Shown piece by piece: positions 1 through 9,729 of a stretch of DNA of 64,000 bases; position 1 is the stretch's first letter; each line of letters starts with the position of its first letter. A program made the position numbers and the translations under genes. Below the pieces are notes generated by a model. That model was not told the origin of the DNA, ran no database searches, and was given only the letters and a program-made list of their open reading frames with translations. The stretch is from assembly GCA_947471745.1 (NCBI GenBank), contig CANJKZ010000724.1, positions 620,001 to 684,000 on the forward strand, written 5' to 3'. Source of the DNA: Closterium sp. Naga37s-1. Taxonomy: Eukaryota > Streptophyta > Zygnematophyceae > Desmidiales > Closteriaceae.

Positions 1-54
1 ATGTACACCCCCTTACAGTCCTTCCCTCTCCCGCACATTCATACAAATGTGACA
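1..54 (-). repeat. Probable end of the Gy-A 3' LTR
   Basis: The sequence ends tgtgaca and is followed by gctgtcgaaa. Gy-C shows the same junction (ctgaca then gctgttggaaa, 3864-3880) where its LTR meets the internal region. The rest of this LTR would lie left of the window. The call rests on this junction similarity only. Confidence 0.35.
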
Positions 55-301
55 GCTGTCGAAAATTCACCCACCTCCTCCTGTCTCTTGTTCAACTCTC
101 TCTTGTTCCACGTTGCTGTCCTTCCTCAATCTGTTCTCCTGTGAACTTACCCTTTTTATCCCTCTCCCTCTCCTCTCTCCCCTGTTGATTGTGGCTCCTC
201 GCACCTCTCTCCAATCCCTCTCACAGTCTCTAGCTGAATGCTTCTCTTGCCTTCCCTTGGTCGACCCCCCTTGCTTTCTTCTCTGTGTCCTCATTTCCCC
301 A

Positions 302-1197
302 CTAGTATCCGTGTTGACCTCCCTCTTGCCCCCTCCCATCACCAGCTGCCTCCTTCCTTGCCCTGGTCAGGGGACCAGTGTAAGCTCCCGTCTTCTTGCG
401 CTTGCGTGCCACCGCCACTTTTGTCACATGATCCATTACACGCTTGCCATTCTCATCCTCCAGCACCAACACCCCTGACTTCCTCACTTCCTTCACACAC
501 CACCGCTGATGTGACACTCCCACATCCAGCCCGTCTCTCTTCGCCTTTCGCATGTCTACCTCTTGTCCCTCTTCATGCCCTACGGCTTCCCTTGCATCCT
601 TCCCAGCTGTCTCTGCTTGTAGCAGTGAATGTCCCGTAGCTGGGCTATCTTCAGAGTCTCCATGGCCGCTGGCAACATCTTCTTCAGGTATACCGCTCTC
701 GCATCTGCTAGCGCCACCCACTTCTCCGCCGTCCCTGTCGTCACACTGTCGATCAACAGCCGTGGTGCATCCACTGGGAGGATGGACTGTTTCTCGAACA
801 TCATGTAGTAGGGCGATACATCCTTCTAACACCGCCTGCTTGCTGAATCTGTATCCTGCCATAACCCACCCCAACTTCCTCTCCAAGCCTCCCTTGCGTG
901 CTTCCCCGTACACCCTTAGGCCCCTCTTCACTATCTGCACCAGCCTATCTGTAAGGCCATCACTCTATGGATGATACCGGAAGGTGGTGCGATGCTGGAT
1001 GCCGTTGGAGGCCAGTAGCTCTGCGAACTCCCATGGAAACTCTGTCCCCTGATCCGTGAGTACCTCTCCGCAAGCGCCAAATCTGGTCAATACCATCTCC
1101 TTGAAAGCCTTGTCGACCGATGCTGCCGACTTCGTCACCAGCGCTCTTGCCTCTGCCCACTTGCTAACGCACTCAATCATGAGAACGATGTACTTCC
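302..1197 (-). pseudogene. Gy-A integrase core and C-terminal tail
   Basis: Continues the integrase from 2855. Visible motifs are SKWAEARALV, the second catalytic Asp in LTDQGTEF, and then YHP followed by an in-frame TAG at about 965. After it the path reads SDGLTDRLVQ, where the third catalytic Glu of the D,D-35-E triad (TERLVQ in Gy-C) is Asp here. The tail includes LGWVMAGYRFSKQ, VLEDENGKRVMDHVTKVA and GPLTRARKE, matching the Gy-C integrase tail. A stop, a frameshift near 930-800 and the changed catalytic residue make it a dead copy. Position 55-301 is non-coding element tail, pyrimidine-rich on the plus strand. Confidence 0.75.
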
Positions 1198-1436
1198 AGT
1201 TGAAATGTAATTTCTATATAAACTGCTTGTTGTGTAGTTAACTGTAGTTATCCCCTGTTACTGTTGGTGGTGTACCTCATTGCATGTTTGTCTTGCCTAT
1301 TTGTACCTTCCAAACTGTAGTGGAACAACCTTTTATTGGCCCAACTCTCGCTCTCACGCTAACGCTACTCTCGTAATATAGCCATGGCTCCTAAGGCTAG
1401 TTCCTACGCTTACTAAGCTAAGATCATTTTGTGACA
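1198..1436 (+). repeat. NA-G 5' LTR
   Basis: 239 bp, ending ttttgtgaca. It begins agttgaaatg where the partner begins tgttgaaatg, so the terminal T seems mutated. It is longer than the right copy mainly because of an extra stretch around 1396-1415. Confidence 0.75.
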
Positions 1437-1448
1437 TGGTATTAGAGC
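1437..1448 (+). other. NA-G primer-binding site
   Basis: tggtattagagc lies directly after the LTR. It differs from the common iMet-type site tggtatcagagc at one position (C to T). Confidence 0.7.
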
Positions 1449-2637
1449 TTTAAGCTCCTCATGGGCCCACCATTTCGTCCGTGTTTCATGGCGCTCTTAG
1501 TAGCGACCCTTGTCGCCACTCTTACGACGGTCGCGAAGCTTGGGACCGTCGTAACGGGCGCGGTGGCGAGCTCGTTCGCGGCCGTCCCGTCGCCCTTCTC
1601 CCATCATCACCTCCCCGTCGCCCGTCGTCAGCTCCCCGCCGCTCTTCGCCACATCCCCGTCGCCCGTCGTCACCTCCGCATCGCCTGTCGTCAGCTCACC
1701 GCCGCCCGTCGTCAGCTCCACGCCGCCCGTTGCGCACCAGCAACTATCCCCGCCCACCCTCCCATCAGCCCCTATGCTGCTGCTGCGGCTACACATTCCG
1801 CGACTGTAGCTGCTGTGCCACCTCGTGCGGCCTCCATGCGCTCCACCTGTCCCGGCCCTTCGCGTTTGCGCCGGCAGTCACTGTGGGGGGTGGAAGGGGG
1901 TGGCGGCCGTCGCGCCAGCACCAGCACCTGCACCGACTCCAGCCACCAACGCCAGCACCGGCACCAGCGCCAGCCGCCAGCGCCAACCGCCAGCCCTGCC
2001 GCCCGTCCCTCTATCCTCCCCACCTCCCCCGTCGCCTTCTCTTTCGCGACTGCGGCTGTGCGGAGGGAGATGGTGTGGAAGGGGTGGCCGCCGTGAGCCA
2101 CTGCAGCACCGCCTTCTACCCTGCCTCTCCCCTCCCACGGCTGCTGCTGTGGGGGGGAGGTGGCGGGGACGGGGGGTGGGGGGGTTGGCCACCATGTGAA
2201 GGTCTGCGCAAGGACAACCGTGGGTTGGGAAGGCCCTGGAGGAAGGGTGGGGGGAAGTGGGTGAGGTTCCAGGGGGCGGCTGAAAAGGGGGGTGAGGTTA
2301 AGGGGGGTGGTTGACTGGGGGTGGGGATTTTGGGGTAAGTAAGAGGGGTTCGCCGCACCTGGCCCCCCCAACTCCTCTCCTCATCTCTCTCTCACTTCCC
2401 CCCTTTGTAAGAGGGGGTTAGTAAGAGGGGTTCGCTGCGACTGGCCCCCCCCCACCTCCTCTCCTCACCCCCCTCTCTCGCCTCCCCCTTTCGTACTTCT
2501 CATCCCTCTCCTCTCCTCTCTCTCTCTCTCGCCTCCTCCTCCTCACCTCTCTCTCTGCCCTCTTCCACTGCGCCAGGTTTACCCCTTCAGGAGGGTGTTG
2601 ACTACACTAGCCACTGTTGCAAGCAGTTTTTGGGATG

Positions 2638-2854
2638 TGTTGAAATGTAATTTCCATATAAACTGCTTGTTGTTTAGTTTACTGTAGTTATCCCTTGTTG
2701 CTGTTGGTGGTGTACCTCATTGCATGTCTGTCTTGCCTATTTGTACCTTCCGAACTATAGTGAAACGACATTTTTTTTTCCCAACTCTCGCTCCCACGCT
2801 AACGCTAGTCTCGTAATTTAGCCATGGCTCCTAAGCTAAGATCGTTTTGTGACA
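2638..2854 (+). repeat. NA-G 3' LTR
   Basis: 217 bp, from tgttgaaatg to tttgtgaca. It shares most of its length with 1198-1436 but with several substitutions, so NA-G is older than Co-E or NA-F. Confidence 0.75.
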
Positions 2855-2971
2855 ATTCCTTCCCCTCCTAGACACTGGTAGCTCCCTGGCTATGTCTAGT
2901 GACCAACGATGGCCCGCCTCGACGATGGCCAGTGGCTGTAGTTCTGCTTGACTCTTGAGTAGTGCAGCCTT
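2855..2971 (-). pseudogene. Gy-A integrase fragment with first catalytic Asp
   Basis: The minus strand reads KSQAELQPLAIVEAGHRWSLDIARELPVS-type integrase text, aligned with the Gy-C integrase (ELQPLPIVSLGYRWSLDIAGELL). It lies between the right end of NA-G and the TSD of Co-B, and it joins 32481 upstream (NKA then ALLKSQ) and 1197 downstream. It is real coding sequence of Gy-A but only about 39 residues survive in this block. Confidence 0.75.
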
Positions 2972-3106
2972 TGTTACAATATGAATTACTGAATGAACTA
3001 AGGAAATGAGAAACAAGCAAGATATAGCAAGCGTAACCCTAACCCTAGGAAAACATAAAGTACACCTAGACTAACACAAATAAGCTATAACAAATATTGC
3101 TTGACA
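2972..3106 (-). repeat. Co-B 3' LTR
   Basis: 135 bp, tgttacaat to gcttgaca, preceded by the TSD gcctt. It contains two telomere-like ccctaa units (3036-3048), also found in the other LTR. The adjacent cacc (3107-3110) is the first part of the Co-B polypurine tract, duplicated on insertion of Gy-C. Confidence 0.85.
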
Positions 3107-3110
3107 CACC

Positions 3111-3322
3111 TGTCGGAAACCTCCTCTCTTCCCTGCCTCTCTGCAGTGCTTCTCACCTCCCTATGTCTCTGAGTCCTTTCAACATCCCTGCTGACTCTCT
3201 CAGGTCGCTCCCTGCTGCCTCCTTACCTCTCTCCTCGCCCCACTCCCATGATTTCCTCTGTCTCCTCTACCCCACCTTCTCCTTGCCCTTGCCTTTGTCC
3301 TCTTTCTGCTCAGACCCTTCCA
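3111..3322 (-). repeat. Gy-C terminal 0.2-kb repeat
   Basis: 212 bp starting tgtcggaaacc. It repeats, with about a dozen differences, in 3872-4080, just inside the other edge of the LTR-like block, and it is absent from the right end of Gy-C. It either belongs to a longer 3' LTR (3111-3869) whose 5' partner lost this part, or it is a rearranged copy of the element tail. Confidence 0.6.
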
Positions 3323-3869
3323 TGTTCAGATATGGCTTCGTAGCAAAACTGCTGGTCTCATAAAGAAATTGCAGTAATTCACGAAAACAAACACGTAGTG
3401 GCAGTCCCATGGCCCAGCAGCCTTATAAATGCTTCCCTACTCAACCCTAGCTAAGGCAATGCTTACAACGAACAAGTGCTAGCAACCTAGCTTGCCACCC
3501 ATGCTGCCATCCTGCCTTCCGTCAGCTGGTGGCTGTGTCTTCCAGCTCGTCCTGGACTCGGTGTCTGCAAGCAGGAAAAGAAACATTCGCATGCACACCA
3601 AAATCATTCGCATTCTCAAACATCCAACCACGTCACTTCGCTGCCATTCTTGTTACCACCTCCGGTTCCAGCTCACCCCTGCCCGCTGCCCACCCCTCCT
3701 CTGTAACTGCCCACACTGCCGAGTCTCCCACCCACCTTCGATGCTGCCCTCGCCACTCTCCGCTGCCAGGTGCTTCGGTTATATACAAATGTACACTTTT
3801 TCCCCCATCTGCCGTCATCTACACCCTCTGTCAGTATATCTTAGGCATTACCCTAAGAATTCTGACAGC
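3323..3869 (-). repeat. Gy-C 3' LTR, shared portion
   Basis: Direct repeat of 25079-25650, from tgttcag to ctgaca. It lacks about 29 bp present near the start of the right copy and has scattered substitutions. On the minus strand it begins TGTCAGAATTC. Confidence 0.75.
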
Positions 3870-4024
3870 TGTTGGAAACCTCCTCTCTTCCCTGCGTCTC
3901 TGCAGTGCTTCTCACCTCCTTGTGTCTCTGAGTCCTTTCAGCACCCCTGCTGCCTCTCTCAGGTCGCTCCCTGCTGTCTCTTACCTCTCTCCTCGGCCCA
4001 CTCCCATGAATTCCTCTGTCTCCT

Positions 4025-5209
4025 CTACCCCACCTTCTCCTTGCCCTTGCCTTTGTCCTCTTTCTGCTCAGACCCTTCCTGCCCCCTCCCATGGCGCATT
4101 GCTGCTGTCCTCGCACGCGTCATGGGACCCAAGGTCGCTCCCTTGTCATTTTTTGTGCGAATCCTGGCCACATTGGTCAAATGGTCTGCCACCCGCTTTC
4201 CTTTCCCATCCTCCAGGACGATGACTCCTGACGGCCTCACCTCCTTCACGGTCCATCACTGCTGCGAGAGCCCCACGTCCAGAGCATGCTTTCTCTGCCT
4301 CCTGAGATTCACCTCCTCTTCCTCCTGCACGCCCGTCGTTGCCCCTTTTCCATTTGCCTCCTGCCGCTGCTTGTATCGCTCGATATCCCGGAGCTGCGCT
4401 ACATGGAGGTTCTCCATCGCTGCTGGTAGCAAGTGCCTCAGGTATGCCGCACGTGCATCAACCACCGCCACCCACTTTTCCGCTGTGCCGGTGGTAACCA
4501 CATCCAGCAGTTGCCGCGGTGCCGGGCTCCTTGCCGAACAACAGGTAGTACGGTGACACATCTCTCAGCGCCGCCTGCTTACTGAAATGGTATCCCGCCA
4601 TGACCCAGCAGAGCTTCCTATCCCAGTCCCTCTTGTGCTCCTCCCCGTAAGCCCTCTCCACTGTCTGCACCAACCGCTCTGTCAGCCCGTCACTCCGCGG
4701 ATGGTATCGCGATGTGCTGCGGTGCCGTATGCCGGTGGCCTTCAACAGCTGATCAAACGCCCCCTCAAACTCTGTGCCCTGGTCCGTCAGTACCTTGCCG
4801 CATGCCCCCAGCCGGGTGATCACCATCTCTTCAAACGCATCGGCCACCGCCTCCGCTGTCTTGTGCACCAGCGGCTTGGCTTCCGCCCACTTGCTAACAT
4901 GCTCCACCATCAACAAGATATGCCTCCTTCCCTTCGTGGTGACTAGCAGTTCTCCCGCTATGTCCAGCGACCATCGGTAACCCAGGCTCACTATGGGAAG
5001 TGGCTGCAGCTCGGCTTTTTCCCTCTCCAGCACCGCTCTGTTCCTACTGCATGCCTCGCACTTCCACACCCAGTCCTTGATCTATTGCCACATGCCTGCC
5101 CACCACCACCCAGTTTGTACCAGCTGCTGTGTTCTTGGGGGATCGTAATGCCCCAGCTTGGTATGTACTTCCTATATGATGCCCTCTCGTTCTGCTGGGG
5201 GAGGGACAT
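4025..5209 (-). pseudogene. Gy-C integrase and C-terminal tail
   Basis: Joins the element cDNA to chromosomal DNA. The HHCC zinc finger spans about 5190-5040 (VHTKLGHYD-type text, then CEAC). The catalytic triad is complete: SLDIAG, LTDQGTEF and DGLTERLVQ, with D,D-35-E spacing. It continues through LCWVMAGYHFSKQ and YYLLFGKEPG. The frame shifts near 4530 into VVTTGTAEKWVAVVDARAAYLRHLLPAAMENL, then a stop near 4255 precedes VLEDGKGKRVADHLTNVA and GPMTRARTAA. No chromodomain is visible, unlike Gy-D. 3870-4024 is non-coding tail. Confidence 0.8.
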
Positions 5210-5936
5210 GCTTCCATCCTTCCCCAGTCCGCAGCTGCACCTGCCCCTTGAACCAGCGGTAGTGTTCCCCCCTCGCCTGGACTCTAGCGGATACCGCTCC
5301 TTCTTCTCTTGTTGCCCCCCGAATCCACGCCAGGGCCGCCTGCTCTTCCCAAATGTCCGCAGGGCCTCCCTTCTTCTCCCCCCATGCCTGCCCCCGATCA
5401 GCTTCCTTTGCCATCGCCATCAGGCAAGCTGACGGCTGCACCTCTGGGGGGTTTCTTGAGAGGCCATCCACATGCTGCATCGTTTTTCCTGGCCGATGCT
5501 TGATCTCGAAGTCGTACTCTTGCAGTTTCATCGTCCACCTAGCATTACGCCCCGTGAGATCCGGCGTTTGCATTAGCCAAAGCAACGGCTGATGGTCGGT
5601 CACCAATATGAACTTCCTGCCGTGCAGGTACACGTGGAAGTGTTTCACCGCCCATACCACCGCCAGCCCTTCACCTTCATACGAGGAGTAGTTGGCTTCA
5701 GTCGCGTTGCAACTGCGACTGGCGAAAGCCACTACCTTCTCCACCCCCCCTCTCATCTGCGCCAGCACTGCACCCATGCTCGCACTGCTCCAGTCTGTGT
5801 ACAACGTAAACGACAAGTCCCCTCTTGGCAGTTCCAGCACTGCTCCGTTCTTCACCGCTCCCATGAGATCCTGCACTGCTCTCTCCTGCGCTGGCCCCCA
5901 TTCCCAAGGGCGGTCTTCCCTCAGCAGCTGATTCAA
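5172..5936 (-). pseudogene. Gy-C RNase H domain
   Basis: An open stretch of 254 residues. RNase H motifs are TLYTDWSSASMGAVL (canonical TDAS), YEGEGLAVVWAVKHF and VTDHQPLLWLM, supplying the usual D, E, D residues. HRPGKTMQHVDGLSRNPP and a linker to the integrase zinc finger follow. It sits in a different frame from the RT upstream (break near 5990), so the polyprotein cannot be read through in this copy. Confidence 0.82.
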
Positions 5937-6055
5937 TGCGGAGGCTCAGCTGCTAAAGTTTGGCACGAATTTGCAATTGTAAGTCAGGAACTCCAGCAAG
6001 GCTCGCAGCGTGGTTTTGTCCTTTGACGTGGCCAGTCGATCCAGTACCTCAACCT

Positions 6056-6910
6056 TCACCTTCTGAATCCCAATCTTCCCCCTTCGACCTCAAACCCCAA
6101 GTACTCCACCGTCGTTTGCCCAAATTTGCACTTCCCTGGGTGGCAGGTGAGCCCCGCACTCTGAATGGCGCGCAGTGTGGCCTCCACGTCCTTCAAGTGC
6201 GATTGACTGTCCGTGCTGAATACGATGACATCGTCTATGTAACAGGCGGCATTCTGCACCTCCCGCAGTACCTGGTCCATGACACGCTGAAATTTCGGGG
6301 AGGCTGACTTCAAGCCAAACAGCAGGAAGTTCCACTCGTACTGCCCATCGCGCCCGTGGAAGGCCGTCTTCCTTTTGTCAGCCTCCGCTATGGGGATCTG
6401 GTTAAATCCCTGCCGCAGGTCCAGTGTGGAGAAAACTAGCGCTTCCGCTTGCTTGTCGAAAATCTCGTCCGGCATCGGCGTCTGATACCTCTTCATGACC
6501 GTGATTTTGTTCAGTCCACGGTAATCCCCACACATACGCTTGGACAGTACATTCCCCGTCAAGTCCGTCCATGCCGCCACCACCGTCGCCGCTGCGTACT
6601 CTGAAATGGATTTCCGAATGAAGCCTGCTTCCAGGAGCTCCTGACACTTCTCTTTGCATATCTGTGTTTCTTCCGCTGTCATCCGTCGCCGCCGCTGGTA
6701 CACTGGGATCTCCGTGGTCAGCTCCAAGGTGACCTCCGCCATGTTACATCTTCCCACTTCCTTCAGCGAGTAAGCAAAGGCCGGCCGGTGGCTAACACCT
6801 TCTTCAGTTCTGCCGCGTCTGCTTCTGCCATGCCCTCCCCTAACTCCCACTCCTTCTCCCCTGCCTCCTGTCGTGGTCGGTTCGCTTCCCCCTCCAACCG
6901 CTGTGAACAT
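6056..6910 (-). pseudogene. Gy-C reverse transcriptase domain
   Basis: Copies element RNA into DNA. Genuine RT text starts near residue 42 (RPAFAYSLKEVG). Motifs are MCGDYRGLNKITV, STLDLRQGFNQIPI, FLLFGLKSASPKFQRVM and the active site YIDDVIVFS (about residues 224-232) with both aspartates, then GKCKFGQTTVEYLGFEV. The first 41 residues are an off-frame reading of the methyltransferase ORF tail. The two frames are joined by a single shift near 6780, where ATGRP of the upstream frame meets AFAYSLKEVG here. Confidence 0.85.
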
Positions 6911-8754
6911 CTCGCTAGCGCCGGCATCTGCGGTGCCCTGCTATGCTCCCTGACTTCCTCCGCGAATTGTCCGTCCGCCTGAGTCTGATCTTCCTCCTTC
7001 GTTGCAGCCATCAGGGCGAATTCTCGAGATCCAAACTCCCTCTCATAACTCTCCCTGCTTCTCTGCCTTTCAATGGCCTCCTCTAGCCAACTGAAATTCT
7101 TGCGCTTCTTATCCACTGCCGCCTCCTCTTGGTCTCGAGAGAGCCAGATCTCCGTTTGCTCAGCGTACACCGCCGGTCTCCTTTCCAGCGGATGCCCGCG
7201 CTCAAGTTGCACCTCCTCGTTGTCTTGGATCTCCCCTAGCATGTCCCGTGCCAGTACCTCCTTCGCTGCTGACCTTTCTGTCGGGGGTTGAACCGCCGCT
7301 GCCTTGTCACGCTTCCTCTCCCACCTTAGTTGCGAGTGGTACATTCTGATCGTTGCCACCAACCAATGCATGACGTTAAGATCCATTGCCCTTCCCAATG
7401 CCCTCCTCCTTTCTGCCTCTGTCACCTCTAGGTGCGCCGTCGCATCTTCCATAAAGCCCATGGCGAGTTCCCTCTCTAGCAACGCCGGCTCCTGCCACTC
7501 TCCCACAGTGCAATCATACACCATGCCTGGTCCTGGTGTTTCGTTGTGCATCCTGAAGGCGGCTGCTTCCTCATATGGCACAAACGTCGGCCATGCCTGC
7601 CTCGGCTTGTCCACCTCGTTGCAGGGGAACTGTGTCGGGTGGTCGGGCTGCTCCATTGGCGCCGGCATCCTTCCTGGCTCCAATATGTCTTCCACTAGCA
7701 GCGGCACTGGTCGCTCTATCAAAGAGAGGCAGTAGTGCAATGCCGCCTCGCTCACCCCGTTCGTCCAGTACAGGTGGACTCTATGTGTCCAACTTCCCGC
7801 GTGCGCCCCGTCTGCCACCACGCCAGACCCCAACTCTGTCGTGACCTCCTCCTGAGCCACCTGCACCTGTACCCTGATATCCCCCTCCATGTCCACGTTC
7901 TCCACGATATACAGCACGTCGCCTTGCACCAGTTTTATCAACTTCAGTACCCGCACCAACTCCCGGAACAGGCTGCTCCTTTCATCCCTCATGCCTCTGC
8001 CTGCCCCCGCCCGCGAGTAGCCTTGACACTCCCTTCCTGCAATCACCACGTCGATTCTCCCCCATTGCCGTATCTGCCTTTCGTCTATCTGGCGTATTTC
8101 GCAGGCCCTGCACCACGCACTCTGCTCCATCGACACCGAGCATAACTGGTGCGGGTACCTTTTCTGCAGCTTGTCAGCATGGCACCATGCCATCTTAACC
8201 ACTTGGATGTCGCTTTCCACCAAGATCCACTTCTCCACGTATGCTCCCGACTTCAACACCGCCGCCAGCCCGGTTCTTATGCCCCTGAACAGCTCGAGTA
8301 CGACGGTAGGTCCCAGCAGCCTCTTCGTATTAGTGCATACTGCCTTCATGTTTGTTTCCCCCTCGCCCTGCCTTGGAGGGGCTGTCGGCATCTGCGCAAT
8401 CTGCTGCCAGGTGGGAATCCCCAACTCCTCACGCAGCTCCGCCTCTGAGCTCTGGTAAGCCTCTCTCAGTTCCCTTCGCACAAACCGGACTGGCAGCGTG
8501 CCAATGGGTCCATCATCCTCCCAATAGCGCACTCGGTACTGCACCTTCTCCTCCCACATGCATATGGTGGCTCCTATCCCGAACAGGTATTCCACCCCTA
8601 TCAGCAGGTCAAAATCCTCCGACTCCGACACTCCGCAGTACACCCTCAGCGTACACTCCTCCAGGGTCCCTGGATTCAGCATGAGCGCTATGGACTGCCG
8701 GGTCTTGGGCATCCACTTTGCTTCCCCCCCGTCCGCGGTTATTAGCAGGTACAT
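6763..8754 (-). CDS. Gy-C protease end plus cytosine-5 DNA methyltransferase
   Basis: 663 residues without a stop. Residues 1-75 are the end of a retropepsin (DLLIGVEYLF). Residues about 148-470 form a C5-methyltransferase with motifs in canonical order: I LELFRGIRTGLAAV (152-166), II LVESD (178-182), IV IDVVIAGRECQGYS (234-247) with catalytic Cys243, V RDERSSLFRELVRVL (256-270), VI YIVENVD (282-288), VIII SWTHRVHLYWTN (321-332), and X ELAMGFMED (429-437) with RALGRAMDLNVM (451-462). Residues 470-655 are a charged linker to the RT. The enzyme would move methyl groups from S-adenosylmethionine to DNA cytosine. The usual Pro before the catalytic Cys is Glu. Capture by Gypsy elements is known in charophytes; activity here is unknown. 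Confidence 0.85.
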   Translation of the reverse strand: MYLLITADGGEAKWMPKTRQSIALMLNPGTLEECTLRVYCGVSESEDFDLLIGVEYLFGIGATICMWEEKVQYRVRYWEDDGPIGTLPVRFVRRELREAYQSSEAELREELGIPTWQQIAQMPTAPPRQGEGETNMKAVCTNTKRLLGPTVVLELFRGIRTGLAAVLKSGAYVEKWILVESDIQVVKMAWCHADKLQKRYPHQLCSVSMEQSAWCRACEIRQIDERQIRQWGRIDVVIAGRECQGYSRAGAGRGMRDERSSLFRELVRVLKLIKLVQGDVLYIVENVDMEGDIRVQVQVAQEEVTTELGSGVVADGAHAGSWTHRVHLYWTNGVSEAALHYCLSLIERPVPLLVEDILEPGRMPAPMEQPDHPTQFPCNEVDKPRQAWPTFVPYEEAAAFRMHNETPGPGMVYDCTVGEWQEPALLERELAMGFMEDATAHLEVTEAERRRALGRAMDLNVMHWLVATIRMYHSQLRWERKRDKAAAVQPPTERSAAKEVLARDMLGEIQDNEEVQLERGHPLERRPAVYAEQTEIWLSRDQEEAAVDKKRKNFSWLEEAIERQRSRESYEREFGSREFALMAATKEEDQTQADGQFAEEVREHSRAPQMPALARCSQRLEGEANRPRQEAGEKEWELGEGMAEADAAELKKVLATGRPLLTR

Positions 8755-8784
8755 TTCTGCTATCAGCCGCCCCGTCTTGTGCAG

Positions 8785-8973
8785 CTATAGCTTTTCCGCC
8801 AGGCGCCTCCGGATGAGCACATGCACTGCCCCCGTACCCACGATCGCGCGTTGCGCTTTCATTCTCCAATCGTGATCGCCCCAGCTGCTATCGTTAGCAG
8901 AGGTCATTCTCTCCCGCGGGTGCCGATATGCTGCGCCCTCCACCTCCACACTCTCGTTGGCCCGCCTTCTCAA
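8785..8973 (-). pseudogene. Gy-C protease N-terminal part
   Basis: Same frame as the methyltransferase ORF and separated from it by one TAG (near 8785). The text AIVGTGAVHVLIRRRLAEKL matches a retropepsin active-site loop (typically VDTGA followed by a hydrophobic run). The catalytic Asp appears to be Gly, so the protease would be inactive in this copy. The assignment rests on position between gag and RT and on this motif. Confidence 0.6.
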
Positions 8974-9347
8974 CCCGTCTTCCCGTCGTTCATCCTCAGG
9001 GAACAGCTGCCTTCACGCGGCCCTCCTTAAGCCCATCTCATTCCGATCCCGGGCCGGCTGAGCCATCAGCATGAATTCCGGCTCGTCCAGATCTTCCTCC
9101 TCCTGCACCACCATCGCGGGTTGCTTCTGCTCTGCTGCTTCCAACTCCGCCAGCTGGGCCCGCAAATGCACCATGGTGGCCTGCCTGTCCTCTCCTTCTT
9201 CGGCTCCCCATCGCTCCCTCTGGTTCGCGTAACAATCAGCCTCCCGATGCCCCTTTTGCCCGCAGGGAGCGCAGACGGGCGCTCCTGGGCACTCCCTCCG
9301 CATGTGGTCGCGACTCCCGCACAGTGAACACGCTGTCGGGTTCCGAC
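8974..9347 (-). pseudogene. Gy-C gag C-terminus with two CCHC knuckles
   Basis: Reads CSLCGSRDHMRREC then CAPCGQKGHREADC, two CX2CX4HX4C nucleic-acid-binding knuckles, followed by an acidic coiled region and the lead-in to the protease. Directly upstream is the TSD ccgac (9343-9347) of Gy-D. Across that insert the text rejoins a third knuckle at 22403-22507, giving three in a row. This shows that Gy-D landed inside this gag. Confidence 0.82.
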
Positions 9348-9715
9348 TGTGAGGATCTAGGATCGAGCTCAGAAAAGAGAATGTGAATTGAATGATCACC
9401 TAGGTACAACACGAGGCTATATATAAGCTCGACACAAGGCCTAGTAACCAGGTGTTATGCGAAGGTTCCGAGGGTCGCGAAGCGTCCCGAACAGAGCCTT
9501 CCCGAATTCGGTAGAAGGCAATTCGGTGACAACCGAAAAGCCAGAATTCGGTGCACGCAACCTAGCTCGGTGCTATAGCTATAATAAAATATAGGAAAGC
9601 ACCTAGCCTAGGAAATCAAGCATTTCATGCATGCATAAAATAAACCTAAGCTAGAAATAGCATAATAAAGTAAAGGCAAGCAAGCATAGCTGGCATAAGT
9701 CGTCGTACTCTCACA
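9348..9715 (-). repeat. Gy-D 3' LTR
   Basis: 368 bp, nearly identical to 22035-22402 (a few substitutions such as taagctcg/taggctcg). It contains a TATA-like ctatatata run at 9416-9424. Confidence 0.92.
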
Positions 9716-9729
9716 CGTCCCCCCCTCAA
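9716..9729 (-). other. Gy-D polypurine tract
   Basis: cgtccccccctcaa, i.e. a G-rich purine run on the minus strand, directly abuts the 3' LTR. This is the expected plus-strand primer for reverse transcription. Confidence 0.75.

Larger units (their letters stand above)
1198..2854 (+). mobile_element. NA-G: non-autonomous LTR element inside Gy-A integrase
   Basis: Two direct repeats (1198-1436 and 2638-2854) enclose 1.2 kb with no retroviral domain. A tRNA-iMet-type primer-binding site follows the left LTR, so the element points right. Flanks are cttcc (1193-1197) and attcc (2855-2859), an imperfect 5-bp TSD, and the Gy-A integrase reads across when the element is removed. The interior is GC-rich, low-complexity leader-like DNA (1461-2340) followed by pyrimidine tracts (2360-2580). 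Reading frames through 1461-2371 are open on both strands, as expected for such composition, and I see no protein family in them. Confidence 0.75.

Noticed and set aside
3036-3048. Telomere repeat array
   Set aside because: Only two ccctaa units, inside a Copia LTR and present in both LTR copies.
6763-8754. Methyltransferase as a host gene flanked by elements
   Set aside because: It shares its frame with the Gypsy protease, and the next frame continues directly into RT, in the order expected of one polyprotein.
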